Below, piece by piece: positions 15,194 to 23,368 of a stretch of DNA of 23,935 bases. The notes beneath the pieces are model-generated. The model made no database searches and was not told where the DNA came from. It saw only the letters and a program-made list of their open reading frames with translations. Made by a program: the position numbers and the translations under genes. The DNA comes from CAYSPS01 sp964432975 (lineage in GTDB: Bacteria; Babelota; Babeliae; Babelales; UBA12409), in assembly GCA_964432975.1 (NCBI GenBank), contig CAYSPS010000012.1, positions 1 to 23,935 of the forward strand. Direction: 5' to 3'. The first letter of the stretch is position 1, and each line of letters begins with the position of its first letter.

Positions 15194-16972
15194 ATGAAAT
15201 TCGCTCAGCGTACTATTTTTTGTGGTGAGATAACCGAACAACAGATTAAGCAAAGGGTGACGATTAATGGATGGATTAATCGTGCACGTAATCATGCAAA
15301 TGTTGTTTTTTTAGATGTACGTGATCGGAGCGGTATTGTGCAAGCGGTATGTGATGCGAAAACGTCTCCGGAATTGTATCAAATTGCTTCGGGTCTGCGT
15401 GCAGAAGATGTTGTTTCTATAACTGGTATCGTCGTTGCGCGTGCTGCGCAAGCTGTTAACAAAAATATTACAACAGGTGCCGTTGAAATTGCGGTCGAAT
15501 CATTGGAATTGTTAAATGTGGCAAAAAATTTGCCCTTCAAACCTGAAGAAGCTGAATCGGTCGAGGAAGAGTTGCGTTTAAAGTATCGCTATATCGATAT
15601 TCGGCGACCAGTTATGTTTGAGCATCTGAAGATTCGCAGTGACATAGCCATCGCCGTTCGCGATTTTTTATCAGAACAAGGTTTTTTGGAGATAGAAACG
15701 CCTATTTTGACCAAAAATACCCCTGAAGGTGCGCGTGAATTTGTTACTCCATCGCGTACACATAAGGGCAAATTTTATGCATTACCCCAATCTCCTCAAC
15801 TTTATAAGCAATTGTTGATGGGTGCTGGCGTTGAGCGATATTTTCAAATTGCGCGCTGTTTTCGTGATGAAGCTTTTCGTGCTGATAGGCAGCTTGAATT
15901 TACTCAAATTGATGTTGAGATGTCTTTTGTAAACGAACTGGATGTGCAAAACGTTGCCGAACGACTTGTGCAATACGTGCTCAAGCGTGTTTTTAATCAT
16001 GATGTGGCCATTCCATTTGAGCGGATGGTTTATGATCAGGCAATGTCATTATACGGAAGCGATAAGCCTGACCTGCGCTTTGGATTGCCAATTACTGATT
16101 ACACGAGTACCTTTGAAAAAACTGAACTTAAATTTGTGCAATCAGTAGTGCACGCTGGCGGCAAAATTGGCGGGCTGCATGTGTCTGGCGCAGCCTTTTC
16201 GCGTGCCGATCTTGACCGTTTTGAAGCTTTAGTCAAAGAGCAAGGCGCCACAGGTTTACTCTGGATTAAATGCACAAATACCGGCTTTGAATCGCCTCTT
16301 TCGCACTATTTGCCATCAGACTTTTTGCAGCAACTGCAACAACTCAATCCTGCAATAATCGCCGGAGATACGCTTTTGTTTATTGCTGGTGCCTATAAAA
16401 AAGCGTGGCCAATTTTGGGGCGATTGCGTGTTGAACTCGCGCGACAACTTGGTTTAATCGACGAAACACAATTACGCTTTTTGTGGGTAACAGAATTTCC
16501 AATGTTTGAATACGATGAAGAAACAAAATCGTATACGCCTATGCATCATCCATTTACCCAACCGCAGTCAGGTTGGCAAAAGCTTGATCGTTCACAAGTA
16601 AAAGCCCGTGCGTATGACTTGGTGCTCAATGGTGTCGAGCTGGGTGGTGGCTCGATTCGTATTCATAGCAGCGCATTACAAGAAGAAGTCTTTGCTGCGA
16701 TTAATTTGAGCCGGCAGGAAGCGCAAGAGCGTTTCGGTTTTTTGCTTGAAGCGTTAAATTATGGATTTCCGCCACATGGTGGGCTTGGCTTTGGGCTAGA
16801 TCGCATGGTGATGCTTCTGACGGGGTGCGCGACAATTCGTGATGTGATCGCATTTCCTAAAACATCGCGTGCTTATGATCCCCTCATGCAATCGCCGGTT
16901 TTACTCAACAATAAAGAGCTTGCTGAATATGGTTTGCGTTTGCTGGAAAATAAATCAGAAAAGCGCGTCTAA
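15194..16972 (+). CDS. aspS: Aspartyl-tRNA synthetase, probably non-discriminating
   Basis: A class II synthetase of bacterial type, 592 residues, charging tRNA with aspartate. The N-terminal OB-fold anticodon-binding domain (about 1-105) includes INGWINRARNHANVVFLDVR. Class II motif 1 contains YRYIDIRRP (131-139), motif 2 FQIARCFRDEAFRADRQLEF (217-236) and motif 3 the GLGFGLDRMVMLL stretch near the C-terminus. The FALPQSPQ-type segment (YALPQSPQLYKQLLM) and a GAD insertion in the middle are bacterial hallmarks. His34 occupies the OB-fold position where Pseudomonas-type non-discriminating enzymes have His and E. coli has Leu, so it may also charge tRNA(Asn), for GatCAB to finish. ATG 15194 has AGGTGAT close upstream. 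Confidence 0.97.
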   Translation: MKFAQRTIFCGEITEQQIKQRVTINGWINRARNHANVVFLDVRDRSGIVQAVCDAKTSPELYQIASGLRAEDVVSITGIVVARAAQAVNKNITTGAVEIAVESLELLNVAKNLPFKPEEAESVEEELRLKYRYIDIRRPVMFEHLKIRSDIAIAVRDFLSEQGFLEIETPILTKNTPEGAREFVTPSRTHKGKFYALPQSPQLYKQLLMGAGVERYFQIARCFRDEAFRADRQLEFTQIDVEMSFVNELDVQNVAERLVQYVLKRVFNHDVAIPFERMVYDQAMSLYGSDKPDLRFGLPITDYTSTFEKTELKFVQSVVHAGGKIGGLHVSGAAFSRADLDRFEALVKEQGATGLLWIKCTNTGFESPLSHYLPSDFLQQLQQLNPAIIAGDTLLFIAGAYKKAWPILGRLRVELARQLGLIDETQLRFLWVTEFPMFEYDEETKSYTPMHHPFTQPQSGWQKLDRSQVKARAYDLVLNGVELGGGSIRIHSSALQEEVFAAINLSRQEAQERFGFLLEALNYGFPPHGGLGFGLDRMVMLLTGCATIRDVIAFPKTSRAYDPLMQSPVLLNNKELAEYGLRLLENKSEKRV

Positions 16973-17040
16973 GTTCGTATTTTTTGATCAAATTGGTTAC
17001 ACTATTCATGTAGTGGTTTTTATGTTAAGCAGGAGCTCTT

Positions 17041-18657
17041 ATGTATCGTTTGATGCAATGGTTGGCAATTGGCCTTTTGGGTGTTGGCTTGTATCATATT
17101 CATCACAACCAGAAGACAGTTCTTGCTCAGCTTGCTCGACCTGCGCAACCATCGCAACAAGTGCATGTGAGTGAACCGGTTCCTGTATGTAAATCAGCTG
17201 AAAAATTAGCTTTTGGGCGCGTTTGGCCCGCAATTCAAGCACGCACGAAAAATGCTGTTGTGCAAATTTTTTCTGAAATCGCACAATTTAATTGGTTACA
17301 GCCTTATATGACGCCAACACAAGGTGAAGGTGCTGGAACTGGTTTTTTTATTGATACCAATGGCTATTTGTTGACCAATGCACATGTTATTTCGCAAGCG
17401 CAGGCGGTTGCTATCCAAGTGCCGGCGTTGGGTAAAGAACGTTTAGATGCGTATATTGTTGGCGTTAGTTTTGATCGTGATATTGCACTTTTGCGTATGA
17501 CTGATGAATCGATAAAACGCATTAAAGATGTTTTGGGCACAATTCCCTTTATTCGTTTGGGCGATTCCAATCGTGTAAGCCGGAGCGATGAAATTATGAC
17601 ACTCGGGTATCCCTTGGGGCAGGAGTATCTTAAAAGCACTGTTGGTGTCGTAAGTGGTCGAGAGAATATTGAATTTCATCAATTTTTACAAATAGATGCC
17701 GCGATTAATCCCGGCAACTCTGGTGGTCCTTCGCTTGATATGAATGGTGATGTTGTTGGTATTAATACTGCTAACATACCGAATGCGCAGAGTGTTGGGT
17801 ATATTATTCCAATTAATGAAGTCAAAGTTATTTTGAATGACTTGTACAAGTTGGAAGGTGTCAAAGACAAATTATTGCGCAAGCCGTCTTTGAGTATTTT
17901 GTATATTATCGCAAGTTCTGAACTTAACCATTATTTGGGGAATCCGCCGGGAGGGATTTATATTGTTGATGTTTACAAGCAAAGTATTTTGTATAAGGCC
18001 GGTGTGCGCAAGGGCGATGTTTTGTGTGAAATTAATGGCCAAAAAATTGATCACTATGGGCAATTGTCGGTTGCATGGTGTGAAGACAAAATCGCGTTAG
18101 AAAATTATGTTGCATATCTTAAACTTGGTGAACCTGTCCATCTTGTAGTATATCGCAATGGGGCACGCAAAGAATTTAATATCAAATTTGATCATTCGCC
18201 ACTTCCCGCGATTCGTACCATCTACCCTGATTTTGAGTCGGTTGATTATGAGGTGTGCGGCGGTATGGTTATCATGGAGTTAACGCGTAATCATTTGCCA
18301 TTACTTTTGCAAGTTGCACCAACATTGATTCAGTTTGGTGAACCAAAACGACAATTTGAGCCGGCATTAGTTATTACGCATGTAATGCCCGATTCTGCCG
18401 CGCAACGTTCAAGGGTTTTAAGTATCGGCTCGCGTATTAAAGAGGTAAACGATGAAAAGGTAAACACTTTAGAACAATTGCGTAAAGCAATTGTTAAAGG
18501 TGCTGATCGTGGTTTTTTGCGTATTCGTACAACAGATGGTATTGTTGCCGTATTCCCATTTGTGCAAGTATTGAAAGATGAGCCACGCCTGTCGTTTATT
18601 TATCACTATCCAATTTCCCAAACAATGCAACAATTGTTGCGAGCATATAAGCAGTAA
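17041..18657 (+). CDS. Deg/HtrA-family serine protease with PDZ-like domains, copy 1
   Basis: A 538-residue envelope protease probably degrading or refolding damaged exported proteins. It has an N-terminal membrane anchor or signal (MYRLMQWLAIGLLGVGLY), a low-complexity linker to about 55, and a trypsin-like domain with the complete triad: His115 in LLTNAHV, Asp147 in FDRDIALLR and Ser227 in NPGNSGGP. Two PDZ-like regions follow: GGIYIVDVYKQSILYKAGVR around 310, and a C-terminal one (about 400-510) introduced by DFESVDYEVCGGMVIMEL. That second region resembles plant-type Deg proteins (Deg2/Deg9-like) more than E. coli DegP. ATG 17041 has AGGAGC upstream. The next gene, 14 nt downstream, is a paralog. 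Confidence 0.92.
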   Translation: MYRLMQWLAIGLLGVGLYHIHHNQKTVLAQLARPAQPSQQVHVSEPVPVCKSAEKLAFGRVWPAIQARTKNAVVQIFSEIAQFNWLQPYMTPTQGEGAGTGFFIDTNGYLLTNAHVISQAQAVAIQVPALGKERLDAYIVGVSFDRDIALLRMTDESIKRIKDVLGTIPFIRLGDSNRVSRSDEIMTLGYPLGQEYLKSTVGVVSGRENIEFHQFLQIDAAINPGNSGGPSLDMNGDVVGINTANIPNAQSVGYIIPINEVKVILNDLYKLEGVKDKLLRKPSLSILYIIASSELNHYLGNPPGGIYIVDVYKQSILYKAGVRKGDVLCEINGQKIDHYGQLSVAWCEDKIALENYVAYLKLGEPVHLVVYRNGARKEFNIKFDHSPLPAIRTIYPDFESVDYEVCGGMVIMELTRNHLPLLLQVAPTLIQFGEPKRQFEPALVITHVMPDSAAQRSRVLSIGSRIKEVNDEKVNTLEQLRKAIVKGADRGFLRIRTTDGIVAVFPFVQVLKDEPRLSFIYHYPISQTMQQLLRAYKQ

Positions 18658-18671
18658 CTGAGGAGGTTTTT

Positions 18672-20267
18672 ATGTGTTCTTGTTTGTTCCGAGTTATTTT
18701 ACTCAGTCTTGGCTTGTTTCATGTGTGTGCAGATCAATCGCCCGCGAGATCTTCTTGGTCAAATATCCAGGCGCGCGCAAAAAATGCTGTGGTACAAGTT
18801 TTTTCTGCTGTTGTCGAATTTAATTGGGCATTGCCATGTCGACCACAAAGTCCTGGAGAGCCGCGTGGAACGGGGTTTTTTGTTGATGAGCGTGGGTATT
18901 TTATTACCAATGCACATGTTGTTAATCAGGCACGTAAAATAACTATACAAGTTCCCGATTTGGGTCGTGAACGACTTGATGCTGTCATTGTTGGTATTAG
19001 TTATGATCGAGATCTTGCCTTGTTGCGTATTGATGAACTCGCGTTGAAAAAAATTAAGCAGAAACTTGGCAAAATTCCTATTTTGCCGTTGGGAAATTCT
19101 CATCAAGTACATCGTGGCGATGAAGTGATGGTACTTGGCTATCCATTGGGGCAAGAGTGCTTAAAAAGTACGGTTGGGGTTGTCAGTGGCCGCGATACAA
19201 TAAAAATTGATGCTTTAAGCGATGAACAATTTGTTTTGCAGGTTGATGCGGCGATTAATCCAGGCAATTCTGGCGGACCAACGGTTGATGTGTATGGTGA
19301 GGTTATCGGAATTAATACAGCAGGTGCTGTTGGGCAGAATATTCAAAATATTGGATATATTATTCCGGTGAATGAACTCAAAGTTATTTTGGATGAACTT
19401 TACTGTCTTGAAACTACGCAAGATAAGATTTTACGAAAGCCATTTTTGGGTGTTGAATTGTGCCTAGCAAGTTCTGAATTAAATACCTATCTTGGCAATC
19501 CAATGGGTGGTCTTTATGTAGCAAAAGTGTTACCACAAAGTATCTTGTATCAAGCAGGCTTGCGCGATGGCGATGTGATCCATGCAATTAACGGTCTTGA
19601 TATTGATCATTACGGGCAACTTTCAGTTTCTTGGTGTGAAGACAAAATTTCGCTGGCCAATTATCTGGCATATCTCAAGTCGCCAGAGCAGGTGGTGTTG
19701 GTGGTTTATCGACGTGGAGAGCAGAAAGAATTGACCTTGTCGCTTAAGCAAGCACCGCTTCCTCCTGTTCGCATTATGCACCCAGAATTTGAGTCGGTGG
19801 ATTACGAACTTTTTGGTGGCATCGTTATGATGCAACTAGCCGGGAATCATGTGCGTGAGTTTCACAAGAAATTTCCTGCTCTTTTAAGATATGCGAATCA
19901 AAAAAATATGTTTAAGGCCTGTGTTGTTATTGTGAATATACTTCCTGGTTCTCTTGCACAGCGCTCACGCGTATTGTACATCGGTGGACGTATTGCCGAG
20001 GTAAATGATCAACCAGTAGTAACTATTGCACAGGTACGTGAAGCATTTTTAAAAGATAAGTTTGCTGAATTTGTGCGCATTAAGCTTGCAGATGGTACGC
20101 TTGTAGTGTATCGGTTGGCTGATATTTTGCGTGAAGAGTCACAGCTGGCAGCTGCATACAAATTTTCAATATCATCAACCGTGCAAACATTGATGCGTGA
20201 ACGAGAGGGTCTTAATGAGCAAAAAACGCCTGGATCTCTTGGTTCAGCGGCAACTGCCACAACTTAG
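18672..20267 (+). CDS. Deg/HtrA-family serine protease with PDZ-like domains, copy 2
   Basis: A 531-residue paralog of the preceding protease. The signal peptide (MCSCLFRVILLSLGLFHVCA) is short, with the protease domain starting almost at once, unlike the linker of copy 1. The triad is complete: His82 in ITNAHVV, Asp114 in YDRDLALLR and Ser200 in NPGNSGGP. Relative to copy 1, the loop after VSGR is a few residues longer (DTIKIDALSDEQFVLQ). First PDZ-like region contains GGLYVAKVLPQSILYQAGLR, and the second follows EFESVDYELFGGIVMMQL. GAGGAGG lies 5 nt before ATG 18672, a near-perfect ribosome binding site. Its 3' end overlaps tlyA by 53 nt, so the last residues may be a late extension. The tandem pair could form mixed oligomers, which is inference. 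Confidence 0.92.
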   Translation: MCSCLFRVILLSLGLFHVCADQSPARSSWSNIQARAKNAVVQVFSAVVEFNWALPCRPQSPGEPRGTGFFVDERGYFITNAHVVNQARKITIQVPDLGRERLDAVIVGISYDRDLALLRIDELALKKIKQKLGKIPILPLGNSHQVHRGDEVMVLGYPLGQECLKSTVGVVSGRDTIKIDALSDEQFVLQVDAAINPGNSGGPTVDVYGEVIGINTAGAVGQNIQNIGYIIPVNELKVILDELYCLETTQDKILRKPFLGVELCLASSELNTYLGNPMGGLYVAKVLPQSILYQAGLRDGDVIHAINGLDIDHYGQLSVSWCEDKISLANYLAYLKSPEQVVLVVYRRGEQKELTLSLKQAPLPPVRIMHPEFESVDYELFGGIVMMQLAGNHVREFHKKFPALLRYANQKNMFKACVVIVNILPGSLAQRSRVLYIGGRIAEVNDQPVVTIAQVREAFLKDKFAEFVRIKLADGTLVVYRLADILREESQLAAAYKFSISSTVQTLMREREGLNEQKTPGSLGSAATATT

Positions 20268-20940
20268 TCGCACAAAAATTGCCAGTCTTATTATGCAGGG
20301 CAAGGTGCGTGCTGATGATCGTGTGATAACAAAAGTGGGCACCCCCGTTGATGAGCTTGCAGTTATCACATGTGATATTACTGAGCCACCGTTTGTTAGT
20401 CGTGCTGGCGAAAAACTTGCACATGCGCTTGCGCATTTTGCAGTTAATCCGCAAGGACTTATTGTTCTTGATTCAGGAATTTCAACGGGAGGTTTTACTG
20501 ATTGTTTGTTGCAGGCTGGTGCGGTACGTGTATACGGCGTTGATGTTGGCTATGGTATTGTGCATGAAAAGATTCGGAAGGATCCGCGCGTTATTTTATT
20601 TGAACGGACTAATCTGAGAAATCTTGAACGACTTCCTGAAAAAGTTGATTTGGTAACGCTTGATTTGTCTTTTATTAGTGTTTTGAAAGTGATGCCAGCT
20701 GTTATCAAACTTATGAAAGATGATGGGCGTTTGATCGTTTTAATTAAGCCACAATTTGAGGCCGAACGCACCGACATCTCACGCGGTGGAATTGTCAAAG
20801 ATGCAGCTGTACATGAGCGTGTTATTAAGCATGTTATCGATGGCATACAAAAATTCGGCTTGCAGTGTGTTGGCGTGACACCAAGTTCGGTACGTGGTGC
20901 CGATGGCAATCAAGAATTTTTGGCATATTTTACACATTAG
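20215..20940 (+). CDS. tlyA: TlyA-family rRNA 2'-O-methyltransferase (S4 plus FtsJ domains)
   Basis: The 241 residues comprise an N-terminal S4 RNA-binding domain (KKRLDLLVQRQLPQLSRTKI to about 60), the linker VSRAGEKLAHAL (61-72) and a Rossmann-type FtsJ methyltransferase with SAM motif LDSGISTGGFTD (85-96), VYGVDVGYG, LVTLDLSFIS and the KPQFE segment. In characterised members the enzyme methylates ribose 2'-OH groups of 16S and 23S rRNA; the old name haemolysin A reflects an early assignment. The start is ATG 20215, with GAGAGGG (20203-20209) upstream and MSKKRLD matching family N-termini; an in-frame GTG at 20197 would add an atypical extension. It overlaps the preceding protease gene by 53 nt. 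Confidence 0.93.
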   Translation: MSKKRLDLLVQRQLPQLSRTKIASLIMQGKVRADDRVITKVGTPVDELAVITCDITEPPFVSRAGEKLAHALAHFAVNPQGLIVLDSGISTGGFTDCLLQAGAVRVYGVDVGYGIVHEKIRKDPRVILFERTNLRNLERLPEKVDLVTLDLSFISVLKVMPAVIKLMKDDGRLIVLIKPQFEAERTDISRGGIVKDAAVHERVIKHVIDGIQKFGLQCVGVTPSSVRGADGNQEFLAYFTH

Positions 20941-21006
20941 CTGATATTGCTTGCTTGCATTTAGTTTTTCCCGCCTGATACGTTAAATGGTGGTTGACGC
21001 AAAGTC

Positions 21007-21012
21007 GGGGGG
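21007..21012 (+). promoter_or_regulatory. Ribosome binding site deciding the start of the second ankyrin-like gene
   Basis: GGGGGG followed by AA lies 5 nt before ATG 21018. It favours that start over an in-frame TTG at 20994, which would place polar residues MTQSRGER before the signal peptide. The 77-nt gap after tlyA shows no convincing promoter or terminator. Confidence 0.6.
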
Positions 21013-21017
21013 AACGT

Positions 21018-22409
21018 ATGAATGCGCGTGTGCGATTTTTAGTGCCCGTAGTTTTTTGGGTGATGTCAGGGCACTGTGTTCAGAAAATATGTAAGGACGT
21101 GGCTACAGATGATTTTTCTTCCCATACATCGCATGCATATACTCTCGGACAATTGAATGTGCCATGCGAGCACACGACACCGCTGGTGAGCGCGATTATG
21201 CATGATAATTTAATCGCAGTGCGTACGCTTGTTGATGCTGGCGTTGATGTTATACAAAAAGTTGCTTATCAGTTGCCTATAGAATATGGAGTGCAATATG
21301 CAAGCCCGGATATTGTCAAATATTTATGGGCCCATGGCGCGCCATTATCAACACGTGCATGCGCGCTTGCTGCTCGTCGTCCGCGCATGGCACAATTTTT
21401 TATTAATGTTTTTAAAGAATATCGCTTCGGAAGTATCAAACTTGCACGCAATTGTTTTTTTCTAACGCGGCCAATGGTTGATGAATATGTAAATATTCTT
21501 TTGTTACATGTCCAAAATGAACACCAGCTCATCCAACTTATCCGTATGGGTGCAGATGTACACTATCATGATGAGCAACGCATGGGAACGCTTGATTATG
21601 CATTACAGGAAGGGCGTTATCACATCGCAAAAATTTTATATGCGCAAGGGGCGCGCGCGCGTGCTGATGTTGTGCAGGCCGCGCAAAAATTTGCCTGTGA
21701 AAGTAATTATCGTACATTTATGCGTGCGCATTCGGTGCTCGAACAGGTCGTGCAAGATCGGGCTGATACCGTCGATGTACAATTATTTAATTTAATTAAA
21801 GATGGTTCTCTTTCACGCGAGTTTCTTAAAAAACATTTTAGTGGTGTTAATCGTCGTTCGATTGATCGCACATTTGTTCAATTTTTTAATCTTGACGCGC
21901 TTTCATATGCTGTTGCGTGCAATAATTACGAGGCTGCGTGCTTGCTTCTGAAGTTTGGTGCGCAAAATGTGCGCGGTGCTTTTGTGTGTGCACTCAAAAG
22001 TGGTTCAAAAGAATTAATTAAATTATTGCTGAAATTTGGTGCAACATTTAACTCGGTTCCTGAGCCAGTAGAGCTTATTATCCAACATAATGTTTATGCT
22101 GCCGACATTATTGAGTGGCTTGCGCCACGTATCATGCGTATTACGCGCAATCGTGCGTTGCTTTTTGCATGTACGCAGGCACAATTACCGGTTGTGCAGA
22201 TACTCGTGTGTCACGGGGCACAAGTAAATTATGTTGGTTTAAATGGCAACACGCCGTTATATAATGCACTTATTGGACGTTCTGCTGATATTGTTGCTTG
22301 GCTCTTGGCGCATGGTGCGCATGATACGCTTACGCCCGAGCAGCATGTATATATGAAGAATTATTTTCCGGCTGGCAGCGTTTTACTTGAAGTTGAGCAT
22401 TCTTTGTAA
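21018..22409 (+). CDS. Secreted ankyrin-repeat-like protein
   Basis: From ATG 21018 this encodes 463 residues. The N-terminus MNARVRFLVPVVFWVMSGHC is a signal peptide. Ankyrin-like repeats follow, degenerate but recognisable: TTPLVSAIMHDNLIAVRTLV..AGVDV; DIVKYLWAHGAPL; GTLDYALQEGRYHIAKILYA; LSYAVACNNYEAACLLLKFG; AFVCALKSGSKELIKLLLKF; VVQILVCHGAQVNYVGLNGN; TPLYNALIGRSADIVAWLLA. They fall in two blocks separated by a less repeat-like stretch (about 130-280). No catalytic or membrane domain is seen. Like the broken gene at 958-2008, it is probably an exported protein-binding scaffold; host targeting is inference from lifestyle. Its last 27 nt overlap the end of the minus-strand Nudix gene. Unlike its relatives in the window it is intact. 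Confidence 0.83.
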   Translation: MNARVRFLVPVVFWVMSGHCVQKICKDVATDDFSSHTSHAYTLGQLNVPCEHTTPLVSAIMHDNLIAVRTLVDAGVDVIQKVAYQLPIEYGVQYASPDIVKYLWAHGAPLSTRACALAARRPRMAQFFINVFKEYRFGSIKLARNCFFLTRPMVDEYVNILLLHVQNEHQLIQLIRMGADVHYHDEQRMGTLDYALQEGRYHIAKILYAQGARARADVVQAAQKFACESNYRTFMRAHSVLEQVVQDRADTVDVQLFNLIKDGSLSREFLKKHFSGVNRRSIDRTFVQFFNLDALSYAVACNNYEAACLLLKFGAQNVRGAFVCALKSGSKELIKLLLKFGATFNSVPEPVELIIQHNVYAADIIEWLAPRIMRITRNRALLFACTQAQLPVVQILVCHGAQVNYVGLNGNTPLYNALIGRSADIVAWLLAHGAHDTLTPEQHVYMKNYFPAGSVLLEVEHSL

Positions 22410-22823
22410 ATACTCATGCGCTATTCGTGTGGCATGTTGTTGCGATTGCCACACAAGCTCGTAAAGTGTCTCATGAAATGTTGCCCACCGTGCTTCTGTC
22501 CACTCATCTCGTTCAAGCGTGAGTGGTGGTTGCTGTTTGAGTATACTCACAAACCATTCAACAAGAACGATGCGTTGATTGGGATTATCATAGTATGCAC
22601 ACTTGTGCCCAAGTTTGTGAAGATCAGTGTTGCACAGGGTAAGTCCAACTTCTTCGGCTGTTTCACGAAGGCATGCTTGTTCAGCTGTTTCGCCTTCATC
22701 AATACCGCCTTTCACAAGTCCCCAACCGATATAACGGCGGGGATTGCGACGTAAAATTAAAAAACGCTTGTTCGTGCTGTCGTATAGCACGAGCCCGACA
22801 GCAGGACGAATGATAATATTCAT
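22383..22823 (-). CDS. Nudix hydrolase
   Basis: A 146-residue pyrophosphohydrolase that cleaves nucleoside diphosphates linked to another group. The Nudix box is complete at residues 39-61 (GGIDEGETAEQACLRETAEE then VGL), with the metal-binding REtaEE core; the usual aliphatic residue after RE is Thr. The flanks IIIRPAVGLVLYD, FLILRRNPRRYIGWGLVKG and the later RWATFHETLYEL resemble dinucleoside polyphosphate (Ap4A/RppH-like) hydrolases, but substrate cannot be fixed from sequence. The start ATG (22821-22823) has no clear ribosome binding site. It lies 14 nt downstream of a broken membrane-protein gene on the same strand, so the two may share a transcript. The 3' end overlaps the ankyrin-like gene tail-to-tail. 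Confidence 0.92.
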   Translation of the reverse strand: MNIIIRPAVGLVLYDSTNKRFLILRRNPRRYIGWGLVKGGIDEGETAEQACLRETAEEVGLTLCNTDLHKLGHKCAYYDNPNQRIVLVEWFVSILKQQPPLTLERDEWTEARWATFHETLYELVWQSQQHATRIAHEYLQRMLNFK

Positions 22824-22837
22824 GAGTTTTTATATTC

Positions 22838-23206
22838 TTACATAGAAGCGCTTGTTTTTAATATGCGATAAAGTATTGCGGTATAAGCCAGCGACCAGCA
22901 TAAAACCCATAGTGCGGTGGTAATGCATGGTGCGCCAAAAAGAAGAATCAAAATAGCAAGTGCTATCCACAATGTAACGCCAAGCTTAAACAAGATCCAT
23001 GAGATGCTGCCGACAATCAACACGGTGAACAATGTGATGCAAAAGATATATGTGGAAATGAGTACGATGCTTGCAAGCGTTGTGAGTAAAAAGTGCCAAG
23101 CGAGTTTCCATGAATTTTTAAATGCAGAAAGCCATCCACTTAAATTTTCTGTCATAATTGCAACGATGTAAAATGTTCCCGTGTACCAAACGGCTGCAGC
23201 AAGCAT
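22838..23206 (-). CDS. Multi-pass membrane protein, 3' part (gene interrupted by in-frame stop)
   Basis: This encodes 122 residues from an internal ATG, with at least three strongly hydrophobic segments (LLTTLASIVLISTYIFCITL, LFKLGVTLWIALAILILLFG, ALWVLCWSLAYTAILY). The reading frame is open upstream of that ATG to 23368 and carries obvious protein-like sequence there (FGWWFVGQLIIATIIK, SLPYIFSFIGKIVPQWS), in the same frame as the gene starting at 23692. Only the TAA at 23369-23371 separates them. The intact ancestor would be about 284 residues with five or six membrane segments. The internal motif LSGWLSAFKNSWKLAWHFLL loosely recalls the DUF6159-type membrane family; this is a guess. No function is assigned. 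Confidence 0.6.
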   Translation of the reverse strand: MLAAAVWYTGTFYIVAIMTENLSGWLSAFKNSWKLAWHFLLTTLASIVLISTYIFCITLFTVLIVGSISWILFKLGVTLWIALAILILLFGAPCITTALWVLCWSLAYTAILYRILKTSASM

Positions 23207-23368
23207 CCAAAAAACGCCGACTGCTGCAGTTGTGTAGGATGTTGTTGAAAGGGTGAAGAAGTTTAAAGATGACCATTGAGGAACAATCTTACCAATAAAA
23301 CTAAAAATATAAGGGAGTGATTTGATGATTGTTGCAATAATTAATTGGCCAACAAACCACCAACCGAA

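Noticed and set aside
16998..17003. TACACT as -10 box before the first Deg gene, like the one at 2759
   Set aside because: No acceptable -35 hexamer at 16-18 nt upstream.
20550..20909. Minus-strand open frame of 119 codons opposite tlyA
   Set aside because: Antisense to the conserved FtsJ methyltransferase domain; serine-rich shadow sequence.
21649..21662. GC-alternating run GGCGCGCGCGCG as possible structural element
   Set aside because: It sits in frame inside the ankyrin-like gene and encodes an Ala/Arg stretch (GARARAD); no sign of independent function.
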